Shown: positions 16,491-26,617, numbered from the stretch's first letter. The stretch: DNA of 54,410 bases from Lactobacillus acetotolerans DSM 20749 = JCM 3825 (GCF_001436775.1 NZ_AYZC01000004.1:1-54410), one strand, 5' to 3'. Numbers and translations: made by a program. The notes: generated by a model not told the origin, from the letters alone.

Positions 16491-17177
16491 CTAATCGAGT
16501 TTATCTAAGGCCGCTTTAGCTGCTTGTTGTTCAGCCGCTTTTTTATTATGTCCTTCTCCTTTAGATTCAACCTTGTGGTTTATTTTTAATTCAACTACAA
16601 ACTTGGAAGGAAGTTGCGATTCACTAACAACGTTATATTCAATTGCTACTGGGCCACCTTGCTGCAGAAATTCCTGGAGGTCAGTCTTGTAATCTCTGGA
16701 GGCATCAAATTCTCCCTCATCAATTTGCGGATAAACGGTTAAATGTAGAAAATGCTGAACAGAACTCATTCCCTGGTCTAAGAAAAGGGCGCCGTTAAAA
16801 GCTTCAAAAACATCTTCTAGCAAAGTTTTTCTGGAACGTGCCCCAGCCTTTTCTTCACCGTGGCCTAAATTAATTTCATTTTGAAAGCCACACTGAAAGG
16901 CAAACTTTGAGAATCCCGCGGTATCAACTATATTTGACCTTAAACGGGTTAATTGCCCTTCATTTAATTTGTTAAAATGCCGGTACAAATAATCTGAAAC
17001 AGCCAATTCAAGGACGGCATCCCCCAAAAATTCCAATTTTTCATAATCGCGAATTCCATCGTGTGGATGTTCATTTGAATAAGAAGAGTGGGTAAATGCT
17101 TCTTCTAATAACTTTTCATTATGAAATTTAACTCCATATTTTGTATCTAATTTTTTAATAAATTTTGTACTAACCAT
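16491..17177 (-). CDS. rnc: Ribonuclease III
   Basis: The 228-residue protein has the RIII signature YEKLEFLGDAVLEL (45-58, catalytic acids Glu49 and Asp53) and the second acidic pair in LLEDVFEAFNGA. The C-terminal double-stranded RNA binding domain has KVESKGEGHNKKAAEQQAAKAAL. It processes rRNA precursors and structured mRNAs. The ATG at 17177 gives the usual family length; an in-frame start 96 bases further up would add an atypical hydrophobic leader. It is the first gene of the rnc-smc-ftsY unit. Confidence 0.97.
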   Translation of the reverse strand: MVSTKFIKKLDTKYGVKFHNEKLLEEAFTHSSYSNEHPHDGIRDYEKLEFLGDAVLELAVSDYLYRHFNKLNEGQLTRLRSNIVDTAGFSKFAFQCGFQNEINLGHGEEKAGARSRKTLLEDVFEAFNGALFLDQGMSSVQHFLHLTVYPQIDEGEFDASRDYKTDLQEFLQQGGPVAIEYNVVSESQLPSKFVVELKINHKVESKGEGHNKKAAEQQAAKAALDKLD

Positions 17178-17235
17178 CTTCACTGCCCTCTCACAACTAT
17201 TAATTATAACAGTTTTAAGCCTATAAAATGATAGC

Positions 17236-17265
17236 AAAAAAGACCACTTCCATAAAGAAGTAGCC
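17236..17265 (-). terminator. Terminator after the second oppA copy
   Basis: GACCACTTC pairs with GAAGTAGCC (two wobble pairs) over a 6-base loop, followed on the minus strand by six T. Confidence 0.8.
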
Positions 17266-17287
17266 TCTTTCACTTTAAAAATTTAAT

Positions 17288-19057
17288 TTATTTAACATAA
17301 CCAACTTGGTACCATAATTGGTTTCCGTTGTTGTTCTTTGACGGTTTGGTTGAATAACCAGTCAGTTTACTATTAACCGCGGAAATGCTGTAAGCATTAT
17401 CTGTAGGAATAACGTAGGCTTGGTCAAACATATATTGCTGCCATTCATGGAATTTTTGAACACGATACTTGTGATTAAAGGATTTTTGTGAATCCATTTC
17501 GTTAAGCAACTTATTATTCTCTGGAGTTACAAATCGTTCATAGTTTTGAACACTATTTTCGCCGAACATGGTTATTTGTGAAGGTTCACTTGCTAAAGTC
17601 CAACCAGCACTAAACATATCAACTGATGGATCATCATGTTGTACTTTATCATAGAAAGAATTAGGTTCAGTTAGACGACCACCTGCTAACTTAACGTTCA
17701 GACCGATTTTATGCCACTGTTGAATATAATTTTGAACAATTGGTTCTTGCGTAGAATCACCTGTCATAGCCATGAAATGAATTGTTAATGGCTTACCATT
17801 TGGTTGTACACGCCATTTACCTTTCTTCTTGTAACCTGCTTTATCCAAAATTTGGTTAGCTTTCTTAAGGTCATAATGATAACCTTTAACATCCTTATTA
17901 AAGTAATCACCAAATCCTTCTGGAATTAATGTTGGTACTTGGAAACTTAAACCTTGTGTGTAACGTTTATCAACTGCATCGACGTTCATGGCATAACCTA
18001 TAGCTTGACGCAATGGTTTACTATTCATCTTTGCATTCTTATTCATCACATTCTTACCTTTGGCAGTATTCCACTTACCAACTTTAAAGCCAAGGTAATA
18101 ATACTGTAAAGGTATTTGACCAATAAAATCAACACCCTTTGTACCTTTCACTTGGTTCCACTGTGAGTTTACCACCTGTGCAACATCAAATTTATGACTC
18201 TTAATTGCCTGTGAAGCTGAATTTTGAGACACAACCTGAATAACAATTTTATTCAATTTTGGTCTACCACGCCAATAATATTTATTTGGAACCCAGGTTA
18301 CAGATTGGCCTCGAACTAATTTTTGTACTTTAAATGGTCCATAATACAAAGGCCTCTTCCTGATTTGGTCAGAGGATTGTAATTTATTAAATGGTACGTT
18401 CTTTAAATAATGATATGGTGCAGCATCTTCAGAGAAGTAACCATTACCACTATAATACATCCCTGGTTTTAATTGCTTATAATGAAGGACAATTGTTCTA
18501 CCATTTTCACCATCAGGCATTTCAATTCCTGAAATAGTCTTAGCTTTACCTTCATGGTATTCTTTCATACCATTAATATCTTCAAATTTGCTATTGTATC
18601 TTTGAGAAGCAGTCTTCTTATTAGCCAAAATTTCATAAGAATATTCTAAGTCTTTAGCATTTACTTGCTTACCATCAGACCACTTAACACCTTTTTTCAT
18701 AGTAATAGTAGCAGTCTTGGCATTCTGATTTAATTTTAAGGTAGCAGAACCTTTATCATTGATTTTATAGTGATTATCAGTATCAAACAAAGATTCTTCA
18801 CCAGGTTCAGCAACGCTTGAATCAACAGCTGTGGTTGCTAACTCATCAGAAAAAATACCGGTAAATGGTGTATCTGTCTCAAGGGATACCTTAACTGTAC
18901 CACCCTGTTTGGTAGCTTTCTTTGGGGTTGCGGTTGGAAAATTCTTTTTAGTATTTACGTTAGTATTACCACTTTTACTACATGCTACTAAAGCTAGTGC
19001 AGCCGCAGTAACAACTCCTATCGTTATAACAAATTATACTTTATTAATACAAATCAT
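17288..19057 (-). pseudogene. Second oligopeptide-binding protein gene (oppA paralogue) with destroyed 5' end
   Basis: The mature lipoprotein is fully open: the hydrophobic h-region, lipobox LVAC and the SBP_bac_5 domain all align with the neighbouring OppA over their whole length. The n-region, start codon and ribosome binding site are missing. Reading back from the h-region, an in-frame TAA occurs at 19034-19036. The only ATG before it (19057) gives just seven codons and has no ribosome binding site. No ATG, GTG or TTG lies between that TAA and a TTG at 18790, which would omit the signal peptide and lipobox. I infer recent inactivation; translation from an unusual codon cannot be excluded. 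Confidence 0.75.
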
Positions 19058-19275
19058 TAGTTAAATAGTATCATAATAAGTTAGTGAATCAACATTCTTT
19101 ATTAAAAACAAATTAATTCTTTACATTTTCTTGATTCAAAATCAAAATTCAAAATAAATAAAATCTAAACAAGAAAACTGTAACATAGGGGAAATTCAAA
19201 ATAATAGAAATTATACTTACTTATTTGTTCGTTCAAAGATTTTTATATATTTTTAATCTTAACTGTCTATTACAC

Positions 19276-19309
19276 AAAAATATCTTTACTTAATAATTAA
19301 GTAAAGATA
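19276..19309 (-). terminator. Terminator after oppA
   Basis: A 29-base perfect hairpin (13-bp arms TATCTTTACTTAA, 3-base loop) followed on the minus strand by five T. Confidence 0.88.
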
Positions 19310-19321
19310 CCCTTCAAACTT

Positions 19322-21079
19322 TTATTTAGTATAACCAACTTGATACCAAAGCGGATGATTATTATTTTCCTGCGAAGGTTTAGTTGAATATCCAGTTATT
19401 TTATTATTAATAGCCTTTACGTCATACGAATTATAAAGTGGGATTACGAAAGCTTCATTAAATATATATCGTTGCCATTCATGGAATTTTTGAACACGAT
19501 ATTTGTGATTGAATGCTTTTTGTGAATCCATTTCGTTAAGCAGTTTGTTGTTCTCTGGAGTAACAAAACGTTCATAATTCATTGGTGCTTTTTCACCATA
19601 TAGGCCTTCTTGCGATGGTTCATTTGAAAGTGACCAAGCTGCTATATACATATCAATCGATGGATCATCATGCTGAACCTTATCATAGAAGGAATTAAAT
19701 TCAGTTAAACGACCACCCGTTAATTTAACGTTTAAACCGATCTTATGCCATTGCTGAATATAATTTTGGAAAATTGGTTCCTGAGTTGAATCACCAGACA
19801 TCGCTGCCAAATGAATAGTTAGCGGCTTGCCATCAGGTTGAACACGCCATTTACCTTTTTTCTTATAACCAGCCTTATCCAAAATCGAATTAGCTTTCTT
19901 AAGATTATAACGATAACCCGTAACATTTTTATCAAAGTAATCACCAAACTGTTCTGGGATTAAAGTTGGTACTTGAAAGCTCAAGCCTTGAGTATAACGC
20001 TTTTCTACAGCATCAACATTCATTGCATAACCTATAGCTTGACGCAGAGACTTATTAGCCATCTTGGATTTAGGATTCATTACATTTTTACCTTTAGCAG
20101 AATCCCATTTACCTACCTTAAAGCCAAGATAGGAATAAGACAATGGTATATCGGCGATAAAATTAACATTTTTAGTCCCTTTAACTTGATTCCACTGCGA
20201 ATTAATTACAGTGGCAACATCAAATTTGTGGCTTTTAATTGCCTGTGAAGTTGAATTAGGTGAAACAACTTGATAGATAATTTTGTTTAATTTTGGTCTA
20301 CCACGCCAGTAATATTTATTAGGAACCCAAGTTACAGATTGTCCACGAGTCATCTTTTGGACTCTAAATGCTCCAAAGTATAAAGGGTTTTTCCTAATTT
20401 GATCAGAAGATTGCAATTTACTGAGTGGAATATCTTTTAAATAATGATATGGTTCCGCCCATTCCCAGAAATAATTATTACCAGTGTAGTACATACCTGG
20501 CTTTAATTGTTTAAAATGAATAATAAGTGTACGCCCATTTTCACCATCAGGCATTTCAAGACCTGAAATGGTTTTAGCCTTACCTTCATGATATTCCTTC
20601 ATACCATTAATCAGTTCAAATTGACTACTGTAATTGGGAGAATTTGTTTTCTTATTACCCAAAATCTCATATGCGTATTCCAAATCCTTGGCAACTACTT
20701 GTTTGCCATCTGACCATTTAACTCCCTTTTTAACCGTTATGGTAGCTGTGCTAGCCTTACGATCAAGTTTTAAGGTAGCTGGGCCCTTATTATTAATCTT
20801 ATAATGATCATTAGTATCAAATAACTCTTCATCACCTGGTGAAGCAACATCGGCATCAAATTGAGAATCTTTTAATTCCTCTGAAAAAATACCAGTAAAT
20901 GGAGTATCTGTTTCAACAGCTACATTTAGCGTGCCACCCTGCTTAGAAACCTTCTTGGGTGTTGCAGCGGGAAAATCTTTTTTTGTTGTATTAGCATTAT
21001 TATTTTTACCACAAGCTACTAGTGCCAAGGTAGCCGTGGTAATAATACCTATTGAACCAAGAATTTTTGTTGCTTTCAT
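19322..21079 (-). CDS. oppA: Oligopeptide ABC transporter substrate-binding lipoprotein OppA
   Basis: The 585-residue protein has a signal peptide MKATKILGSIGIITTATLAL, lipobox LVAC (lipidated Cys), a Gly/Asn/Thr linker and an SBP family 5 domain (KQGGTLNVAVETDTPFTGIF, VKKGVKWSDGKQV). It captures peptides outside the membrane for OppBCDF. The ATG at 21079 is supported by TTCCTCCT (AGGAGGAA) 7 bases away. It lies after oppC but beyond a strong terminator and a palindrome, so it probably has its own promoter and higher expression. Confidence 0.93.
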   Translation of the reverse strand: MKATKILGSIGIITTATLALVACGKNNNANTTKKDFPAATPKKVSKQGGTLNVAVETDTPFTGIFSEELKDSQFDADVASPGDEELFDTNDHYKINNKGPATLKLDRKASTATITVKKGVKWSDGKQVVAKDLEYAYEILGNKKTNSPNYSSQFELINGMKEYHEGKAKTISGLEMPDGENGRTLIIHFKQLKPGMYYTGNNYFWEWAEPYHYLKDIPLSKLQSSDQIRKNPLYFGAFRVQKMTRGQSVTWVPNKYYWRGRPKLNKIIYQVVSPNSTSQAIKSHKFDVATVINSQWNQVKGTKNVNFIADIPLSYSYLGFKVGKWDSAKGKNVMNPKSKMANKSLRQAIGYAMNVDAVEKRYTQGLSFQVPTLIPEQFGDYFDKNVTGYRYNLKKANSILDKAGYKKKGKWRVQPDGKPLTIHLAAMSGDSTQEPIFQNYIQQWHKIGLNVKLTGGRLTEFNSFYDKVQHDDPSIDMYIAAWSLSNEPSQEGLYGEKAPMNYERFVTPENNKLLNEMDSQKAFNHKYRVQKFHEWQRYIFNEAFVIPLYNSYDVKAINNKITGYSTKPSQENNNHPLWYQVGYTK

Positions 21080-21204
21080 ATCATTGTTCCTCCTATTCAT
21101 TGGAATGAACCATATCAAGGTTCTTAAAATAAGTTGATAAATAGATATTAGCATACAAAATTAAAAAAGCAATAGTTTTATTAAAATAAAATTAAATCCT
21201 GAAT

Positions 21205-21227
21205 TATCAAATTAAATTTATTTGATA
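21205..21227. repeat. Palindrome between oppC terminator and oppA
   Basis: TATCAAAT and ATTTGATA arms flank an AT-only 7-base centre. It lies upstream of oppA and has no T-run, so it looks more like an operator than a terminator. Confidence 0.45.
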
Positions 21228-21255
21228 TTTTCTATTATTTTTCTTAAATTATGCA

Positions 21256-21285
21256 AAAAAAGACTCTATCTTTTTGGATAGAGTC
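21256..21285 (-). terminator. Terminator after oppC
   Basis: GACTCTATC / GATAGAGTC stem with 6-base loop, followed on the minus strand by seven T. It separates the oppDFBC transcript from oppA. Confidence 0.88.
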
Positions 21286-21308
21286 ATTTGCAGTAAATTT
21301 ATTATTAT

Positions 21309-22235
21309 TTAATTTTCACGCTGTCTTGCATCCCCTGCTCGTTGCAAAGCACGACCAACATAATTAATACTCAAGGAAATAGTTAGTAATAAAATCGTAG
21401 CTGGCAGCCATAACCATGATCGACTGATAACGTTAACCGGATCATTAGCAAATCCAATCAAAGTACCAAGTGATGGCGTTGTTGTTGGCAGACCATAACC
21501 AATAAAGGATAATGTTGTTTCAATACCAATATTCCCGGCAACAGTTATAACAACATCAATAATAATCATTGATGTAATGTTGGGTAAAACTTCACGGAAC
21601 ATAATTTGTAAGTCTGATGATCCAGATGTTTTAGAAGCCAAAACATAATCACGACCACGCTGAGACAAAACAAATGAACGGTAATACCGCACTGTCGTTG
21701 TCCAGCCAAACATTGAGATCAAAAATACCAGTGTCACAGCATTATAATTAGGAATAACTGTAGTCAAAACAATAATAATTGGTAATTCTGGTAAGATTTG
21801 GATAAAGTCAACAATTCTCATAATAATTGAATCGACTATTCCACCATAATAACCAGCAACTAGACCTATTACTAATCCGACCGTCTCAGTAATCACGGTT
21901 ACTGAAAGTCCAATTAAAATAGAATTACGGCCACCCATCATTAACAGTTTAAGAATGTCACGGCCACCGTCATCAGTTCCTAACAGGTGTCCAGCTTCAC
22001 CCCAGCCATAATAGGCGTCGGCAATATTTATTTCTGTAATTTGACCTTTATTCAAGAATAGGGATCCACCAAAGGTGAATAACAAAATTAGAATGATCAA
22101 GAACAAGGCAAACCTAGCAACTTTATCACGCCAAATTTCGCGCATTGCAACCTTAAAACCAGAAGGTGGAAGAGAAACTTCAGGCTTTTTACTTTTTATA
22201 TTTTGCTTTTCAGTATTTGCTTTCTTATTAGCCAT
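21309..22235 (-). CDS. oppC: Oligopeptide ABC transporter permease OppC
   Basis: The 308-residue protein has an N-terminal cytoplasmic segment, a first membrane helix FALFLIILILLFTFG, and the binding-protein-dependent permease core with several further helices. The coupling (EAA-type) loop is SSDLQIMFREVLPN. It pairs with OppB to form the channel. It starts 14 bases after oppB. AGGGAGGAGA lies before the ATG. Confidence 0.94.
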   Translation of the reverse strand: MANKKANTEKQNIKSKKPEVSLPPSGFKVAMREIWRDKVARFALFLIILILLFTFGGSLFLNKGQITEINIADAYYGWGEAGHLLGTDDGGRDILKLLMMGGRNSILIGLSVTVITETVGLVIGLVAGYYGGIVDSIIMRIVDFIQILPELPIIIVLTTVIPNYNAVTLVFLISMFGWTTTVRYYRSFVLSQRGRDYVLASKTSGSSDLQIMFREVLPNITSMIIIDVVITVAGNIGIETTLSFIGYGLPTTTPSLGTLIGFANDPVNVISRSWLWLPATILLLTISLSINYVGRALQRAGDARQREN

Positions 22236-22249
22236 TATATTCTCCTCCC

Positions 22250-23209
22250 TTACTTAATTCTGATCCGTGGATCAATAATACTCATAATGATATCCGATAA
22301 TAAGTTACCTAATAATGTCAAAATACCAAATATAAGAATCAAGGCGGTCAGGGTAGTATAATCACGCTGTGAAATTGAGTCTAGGAATAGTTTACCCATA
22401 CCTGGATAACTAAATACAGATTCAATAATCATAGAACCACTGAGTAATCCAGTAATAGTATTCCCTAAGAAGGCAGCAATTGGTAAAAGTGAATTCCGTA
22501 AAATATGTTTATGAAAGACTACATTTTCAGGAACACCTTTACTACGTGCTGTTCGTACATAGTCTTCTACTTTATTGTCTACGATCCCAGTTCGTAAATA
22601 CTGAACAATGGAAGTTGTTGTAATCAAAGCATATAAAATCGCTGGAAGAATCATATGGTAAAATCGACTACCTAAAACACCCCAAAATCCTGTTGCATTT
22701 GCGGAAACAGAACCTGAAATAGGAAACCAGCCTAATACAAATCCAAATAACCATAATACTAAAATATAAAATACAAACCCAGGGACAGCCAAGGTAATAT
22801 AGTTAAAAATTTGAACAGCTTGATCTTGCCATTGGTCTTGGTAACGACCAGCAGCAATTCCCAGAGGAATAGCAATCGCATAAGTCAAAATAGTTGTTAA
22901 AAGTGATAACCAAAAAGTATTTACCGCTCGATCAGCAATTAACGAAATAACTGGCACATGTTGAATATAACTTGTACCGAAGTCACCATGGAATATATTG
23001 CCAATCCACCTAAAATATTGAATATAAAATGGATCATTTAACCCAGCAGCTTGTTTCAAAGCAGCCAATTGTTTAGGATCCGTATTAGGGTTTATATGTC
23101 CACTAAATGGATCACCAGGCATCATTTTAGCCAAGAAGAAGACCAAAATACTTAGGATAATCAATTGTGGGATCATAATTAATATACGTCGTAAAACTGT
23201 TTTCCACAT
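22250..23209 (-). CDS. oppB: Oligopeptide ABC transporter permease OppB
   Basis: The 319-residue protein has an N-terminal helix (RILIMIPQLIILSILVFFLA), the family signature MMPGDPF, about six membrane helices and the coupling loop ENVVFHKHILRNSLLPI. It starts 2 bases after oppF. Confidence 0.95.
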   Translation of the reverse strand: MWKTVLRRILIMIPQLIILSILVFFLAKMMPGDPFSGHINPNTDPKQLAALKQAAGLNDPFYIQYFRWIGNIFHGDFGTSYIQHVPVISLIADRAVNTFWLSLLTTILTYAIAIPLGIAAGRYQDQWQDQAVQIFNYITLAVPGFVFYILVLWLFGFVLGWFPISGSVSANATGFWGVLGSRFYHMILPAILYALITTTSIVQYLRTGIVDNKVEDYVRTARSKGVPENVVFHKHILRNSLLPIAAFLGNTITGLLSGSMIIESVFSYPGMGKLFLDSISQRDYTTLTALILIFGILTLLGNLLSDIIMSIIDPRIRIK

Positions 23210-23211
23210 TC

Positions 23212-24189
23212 TTAATCACTCTCCTCTACTTTTTCTTCCTCTTTTTGAGCTCGTTCCTTAGGAAGTGCTACCCAGTGATTGGGTGCAACCTTTTGTAATG
23301 GAAAGACTCTTCCATCTTGGTCATACCATTTGCTTTGATTCTCCTGGAATTCTTTCTCTACTTGTTGGCGGTGCTTCTTGTGTTCTGCACGGTGTTCCAC
23401 GTCAACAACCGGAATGGCTGAAAGTAAACGCTTAGTATAAATATGTATTGGATGTTTATAGATAGCTTCCCGGCTTCCTAATTCAACCAAACGTCCTCGG
23501 TGCATAATTGCCAAATTTTCTGACATATGCTTTACAACCCCTAAATCATGGGAGATAAATAGGTAAGCAATATCATATTGTTGTTGAATATGCTTCATAA
23601 AGTTCAAAACTTGAGCTTGAACGGATAAGTCCAAGGCACTGGTCGGTTCATCAGCAACAATCAATTTAGGGTGCGTGGCTACCGCACGCGCAACCCCTAT
23701 TCTCTGCCTTTGACCACCTGAGAACTCATGTGGATATTTATAAATAGCATCACTAGGCATCCCTACGATATCAAGTAATTCTTGTACCCGATCACGTTCT
23801 TGATCAGTAGTTAAATTTTCAAAATTTCGAATCGGTTCAGCAATAATATCTTCAATTCTCTTTCTGGGATTCAAACTAGACATTGAATCCTGGAAAATCA
23901 TTTGGACATCTTTATTGTAATTAAGCCTTTTTCTATTTCTAGACTTAGTAACATCTACACCCTTATAGATGATCTGACCACTGGTAACGGGTTCAACACC
24001 AACGATTGCCTTACCGGTGGTGGACTTGCCAGAACCAGATTCACCAATTAGGCCATAAGTTTCACCCTCGTTAATTGAAATGCTAATACCATCAACGGCA
24101 CGAACATAATCAGTAATCCGGTTCCAAAATCCAGACCGAATTGGGTAATGGACTTTTAAATCTTTAATTTGAATTATTTCATTAGCCAT
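23212..24189 (-). CDS. oppF: Oligopeptide ABC transporter ATPase OppF
   Basis: The 325-residue protein has Walker A GESGSGKST, Q-loop FQDSMSSLNP, signature FSGGQRQRIGVARA, Walker B LIVADEPTSALD and the OppD/F C-terminal extension. It energises peptide import with OppD. It lies 3 bases downstream of oppD. Confidence 0.95.
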   Translation of the reverse strand: MANEIIQIKDLKVHYPIRSGFWNRITDYVRAVDGISISINEGETYGLIGESGSGKSTTGKAIVGVEPVTSGQIIYKGVDVTKSRNRKRLNYNKDVQMIFQDSMSSLNPRKRIEDIIAEPIRNFENLTTDQERDRVQELLDIVGMPSDAIYKYPHEFSGGQRQRIGVARAVATHPKLIVADEPTSALDLSVQAQVLNFMKHIQQQYDIAYLFISHDLGVVKHMSENLAIMHRGRLVELGSREAIYKHPIHIYTKRLLSAIPVVDVEHRAEHKKHRQQVEKEFQENQSKWYDQDGRVFPLQKVAPNHWVALPKERAQKEEEKVEESD

Positions 24190-24192
24190 ATG

Positions 24193-25215
24193 TTACTCCC
24201 CACTTGCCACATTATCTTCATTTTCAAAGTGGAACGTCTTCCAGCAAGTACATCTTACCCAGTGTCCTGGTTTAACTTCATGCATTACTGGATCTTTTTC
24301 GTGAGCACTTGCCGGAATCCATGGGATCCTAGCAGCGAACCGATCACCTTCACGAGGCATATTCTTAAGTGAAGGAACAGTACCCTGAATAACGTGTAAA
24401 TCAGCGTCATCTTCATCCTCTGTTTGCGGCATGGAATTCAAAAGTGAACGGGTATACGGATGTAAAGGATGTTCAAAAATAGTTTTGACATCTGCTTTTT
24501 CAACGATTTGTCCCGCATACATAACGGCTACTTCATCAGCCGTTTCTGCAACAACCCCAAGATCATGGGTGATCAAAATGATACCTGATTGCGTTTCTTT
24601 TTGAATATCTTCCAGTAAATCCAAGATTTGAGCTTGGATAGTTACGTCTAAAGCAGTTGTTGGCTCATCAGCAATAATAATTTCTGGTTTACATGCAATT
24701 GCCATCGCGATAACAACACGTTGACGCAGGCCACCTGAAAGTTCAAATGGATACATTGAATACATTTCTTCAGGCTTAGGCATACCAACCTGATTGAATA
24801 GTTCAATTACCCGGGCATGACGCTTTTTCTCATCCATATCCGTGTGATAGTAAAGAGTTTCTGCAACCTGATCACCAACACGCATCAGTGGATTCAAACT
24901 AGCGAGTGGATCCTGGAAAATCATCCCTATTTTATCTCCCCTGATCTTATCAAAAAGAGATTCATTTAAACCAACAAGGTTTAAGCCATTATAAAGAATG
25001 TCTCCGGTAACTCTCGTATTTTTATGATCATACAAGCCAATAATGCTTGCTGCGATTGTACTCTTACCACAACCAGATTCACCTACAATTGCCAAAATTT
25101 CATTCCGCTTAAGAGTTAAATTAATATCATCCGCAGCGTCATAAAATTTTCCTTGTAAACGATAAGCAGTATGCAAATGTTGGATATCTAATAAGAGATC
25201 ACTTTGTTTTTCCAA
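24193..25215 (-). CDS. oppD: Oligopeptide ABC transporter ATPase OppD
   Basis: The protein has Walker A GESGCGKST, Q-loop FQDPLASLNPL, signature LSGGLRQRVVIAMA, Walker B IIADEPTTALD, H-loop ITHDLG and the oligo_HPY C-terminal region ending near WVRCTCW. I choose a TTG start at 25215 (340 residues): a GGAGG lies 8 bases before it. The ATG at 25230 has no ribosome binding site and itself forms part of that GGAGG region. It is the first gene of the oppDFBC transcript. Confidence 0.92.
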   Translation of the reverse strand: MEKQSDLLLDIQHLHTAYRLQGKFYDAADDINLTLKRNEILAIVGESGCGKSTIAASIIGLYDHKNTRVTGDILYNGLNLVGLNESLFDKIRGDKIGMIFQDPLASLNPLMRVGDQVAETLYYHTDMDEKKRHARVIELFNQVGMPKPEEMYSMYPFELSGGLRQRVVIAMAIACKPEIIIADEPTTALDVTIQAQILDLLEDIQKETQSGIILITHDLGVVAETADEVAVMYAGQIVEKADVKTIFEHPLHPYTRSLLNSMPQTEDEDDADLHVIQGTVPSLKNMPREGDRFAARIPWIPASAHEKDPVMHEVKPGHWVRCTCWKTFHFENEDNVASGE

Positions 25216-25284
25216 AGCACATTCCTCCATCTCAAATCTTCTAATAATTATTAAAAGATACTTAAATATTTTATTTATTTTCTA

Positions 25285-25313
25285 ATTATATACATCATAC
25301 TGGTCACATGCAA
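25285..25313 (-). promoter_or_regulatory. oppDFBC promoter
   Basis: On the minus strand TTGCAT (25308-25313), 17 bases, a consensus TATAAT (25285-25290). It lies between acpP and oppD and makes opp independent of the acpP transcript. A partial AATT-AGAAAATA stretch after it is only weakly CodY-like. Confidence 0.75.
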
Positions 25314-25339
25314 ATCAAAAATGAGATTTTTGTGAGAAA

Positions 25340-25582
25340 TTATTTTTGGTGTGCTTTGATATATGAAACTGCATCCCCAACGGTTTGGATCTTTTCAGCA
25401 TCTGCATCGGGAATTTCAGAACCAAATTCATCCTCCAGCTGCAAGATAAATTCAACTAAATCGATTGAATCTGCATCCAGATCCTTAGTAAAATTAGTCT
25501 TTTCGGTAATTTTATCTTTTTTAACATCAAAGTTATCGGCTAACATATTCTTAATCTTATTAAAAATTTCTTCTTCTGACAT
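25340..25582 (-). CDS. acpP: Acyl carrier protein
   Basis: The 80-residue acidic four-helix protein has the phosphopantetheine site DADSIDLVE (Ser39) and helix FILQLEDEFG. It carries acyl intermediates for fatty-acid and phospholipid synthesis. It directly follows plsX, whose product uses acyl-ACP, a common Firmicutes pairing. Some lactobacilli carry a second ACP in the fab cluster; which role this copy plays is not visible here. Confidence 0.95.
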   Translation of the reverse strand: MSEEEIFNKIKNMLADNFDVKKDKITEKTNFTKDLDADSIDLVEFILQLEDEFGSEIPDADAEKIQTVGDAVSYIKAHQK

Positions 25583-25612
25583 TCTTAACTCCTCTTTCTT
25601 TAGCTAAAGCAA

Positions 25613-26617
25613 TTAATTTTTCTTAGAAAATTCTAATTTAAATTCATCGGTTAATTTTTCCGCTACTATTTTATCTACTTGCTTAATTGTGTAGTAAACT
25701 GCTCGTTCTCCTGAGCGCCCATGCGTTTTAACTACCGGTGCATTTAAGCCAAGCAGTGCGGCACCACCATACCTGGCAGTATCAAATTTAGCAACCAGAG
25801 ACTTTAAGGCATTCTTAATCAGTAATGCACCCACTTTGGTCATAAAACCATTATTAAGAAGGCTATCCTTTAACATATGAATTAATACGCTGGCAGTTCC
25901 TTCGGTGTTCTTCAGAACTGAATTACCGGTGAAGCCATCCGTTACCACAACATCAGCTTTGCCAAGCAACAATTCATTTCCTTCAATATTACCAGTGAAA
26001 TTCAAATCACTTGCCTTCAAAAGTTTGTACGCTTCTTGGTGAACATCGTCACCTTTATCACTTTCCGCACCATTATTAAGAAGGGCAACGCGTGGATTAG
26101 ATACATCACGTACTTTTTCAGCATAGTATGAAGCCATTTTAGCCCACTGTAAAAGATATTCTGGTTTGCTTTGCGCATTAGCACCAACATCGATCATGTT
26201 AAAACCAATATCTGAATTTTCTACTGGTAAAGTAGGCATTAAAGCTGGTCTGGCAATACCTTTAATCCGACCGACAATAAAAATTCCAGAGGTAAGAAGG
26301 GCACCGGTATTGCCTAAGGACAACAAAGCGTCTGCCTTACCGTCTTTAACGTAGTTGGCTGCAACCACCATCGAAGAATTTTTCTTCTTCCGAATGGCTT
26401 TAACGGGCTCATCCTGATCCTCGATTACCTCAGTAGTCGGAACTATTGTCAGACGATCATCTAATTGGTCAGCCGGAATTAATTTCTTTAATTTTTCTTC
26501 ATCACCAAACAAAACAAATTTGGTTTGTTTTAATTCTGGTTTTGCGTGCAAAACCGCATCGGTAATTGCCTTAGGCGCATGCTCGCCGCCCATTGCATCA
26601 ATAGCTATTGTTCTCAT
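25613..26617 (-). CDS. plsX: Phosphate acyltransferase PlsX
   Basis: The 334-residue protein begins with the family signature IAIDAMGGEHAPK and has a central GNTGALL and a C-terminal GGAALLGLNAPVVKTHGRS. It converts acyl-ACP to acyl-phosphate for PlsY in phosphatidic acid synthesis. It lies 19 bases after recG and 30 bases before acpP. Confidence 0.96.
   Translation of the reverse strand: MRTIAIDAMGGEHAPKAITDAVLHAKPELKQTKFVLFGDEEKLKKLIPADQLDDRLTIVPTTEVIEDQDEPVKAIRKKKNSSMVVAANYVKDGKADALLSLGNTGALLTSGIFIVGRIKGIARPALMPTLPVENSDIGFNMIDVGANAQSKPEYLLQWAKMASYYAEKVRDVSNPRVALLNNGAESDKGDDVHQEAYKLLKASDLNFTGNIEGNELLLGKADVVVTDGFTGNSVLKNTEGTASVLIHMLKDSLLNNGFMTKVGALLIKNALKSLVAKFDTARYGGAALLGLNAPVVKTHGRSGERAVYYTIKQVDKIVAEKLTDEFKLEFSKKN

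Noticed and set aside
19058-19275. Extra gene in the AT-rich gap between oppA and the broken paralogue
   Set aside because: No open frame with a start signal; I see only AT-rich sequence, probably the remains of the lost 5' end.
25231-25339. Possible T-box or CodY site before oppD
   Set aside because: No T-box core or anticodon-type stem-loop is visible, and the CodY-like half-site is too weak to call.
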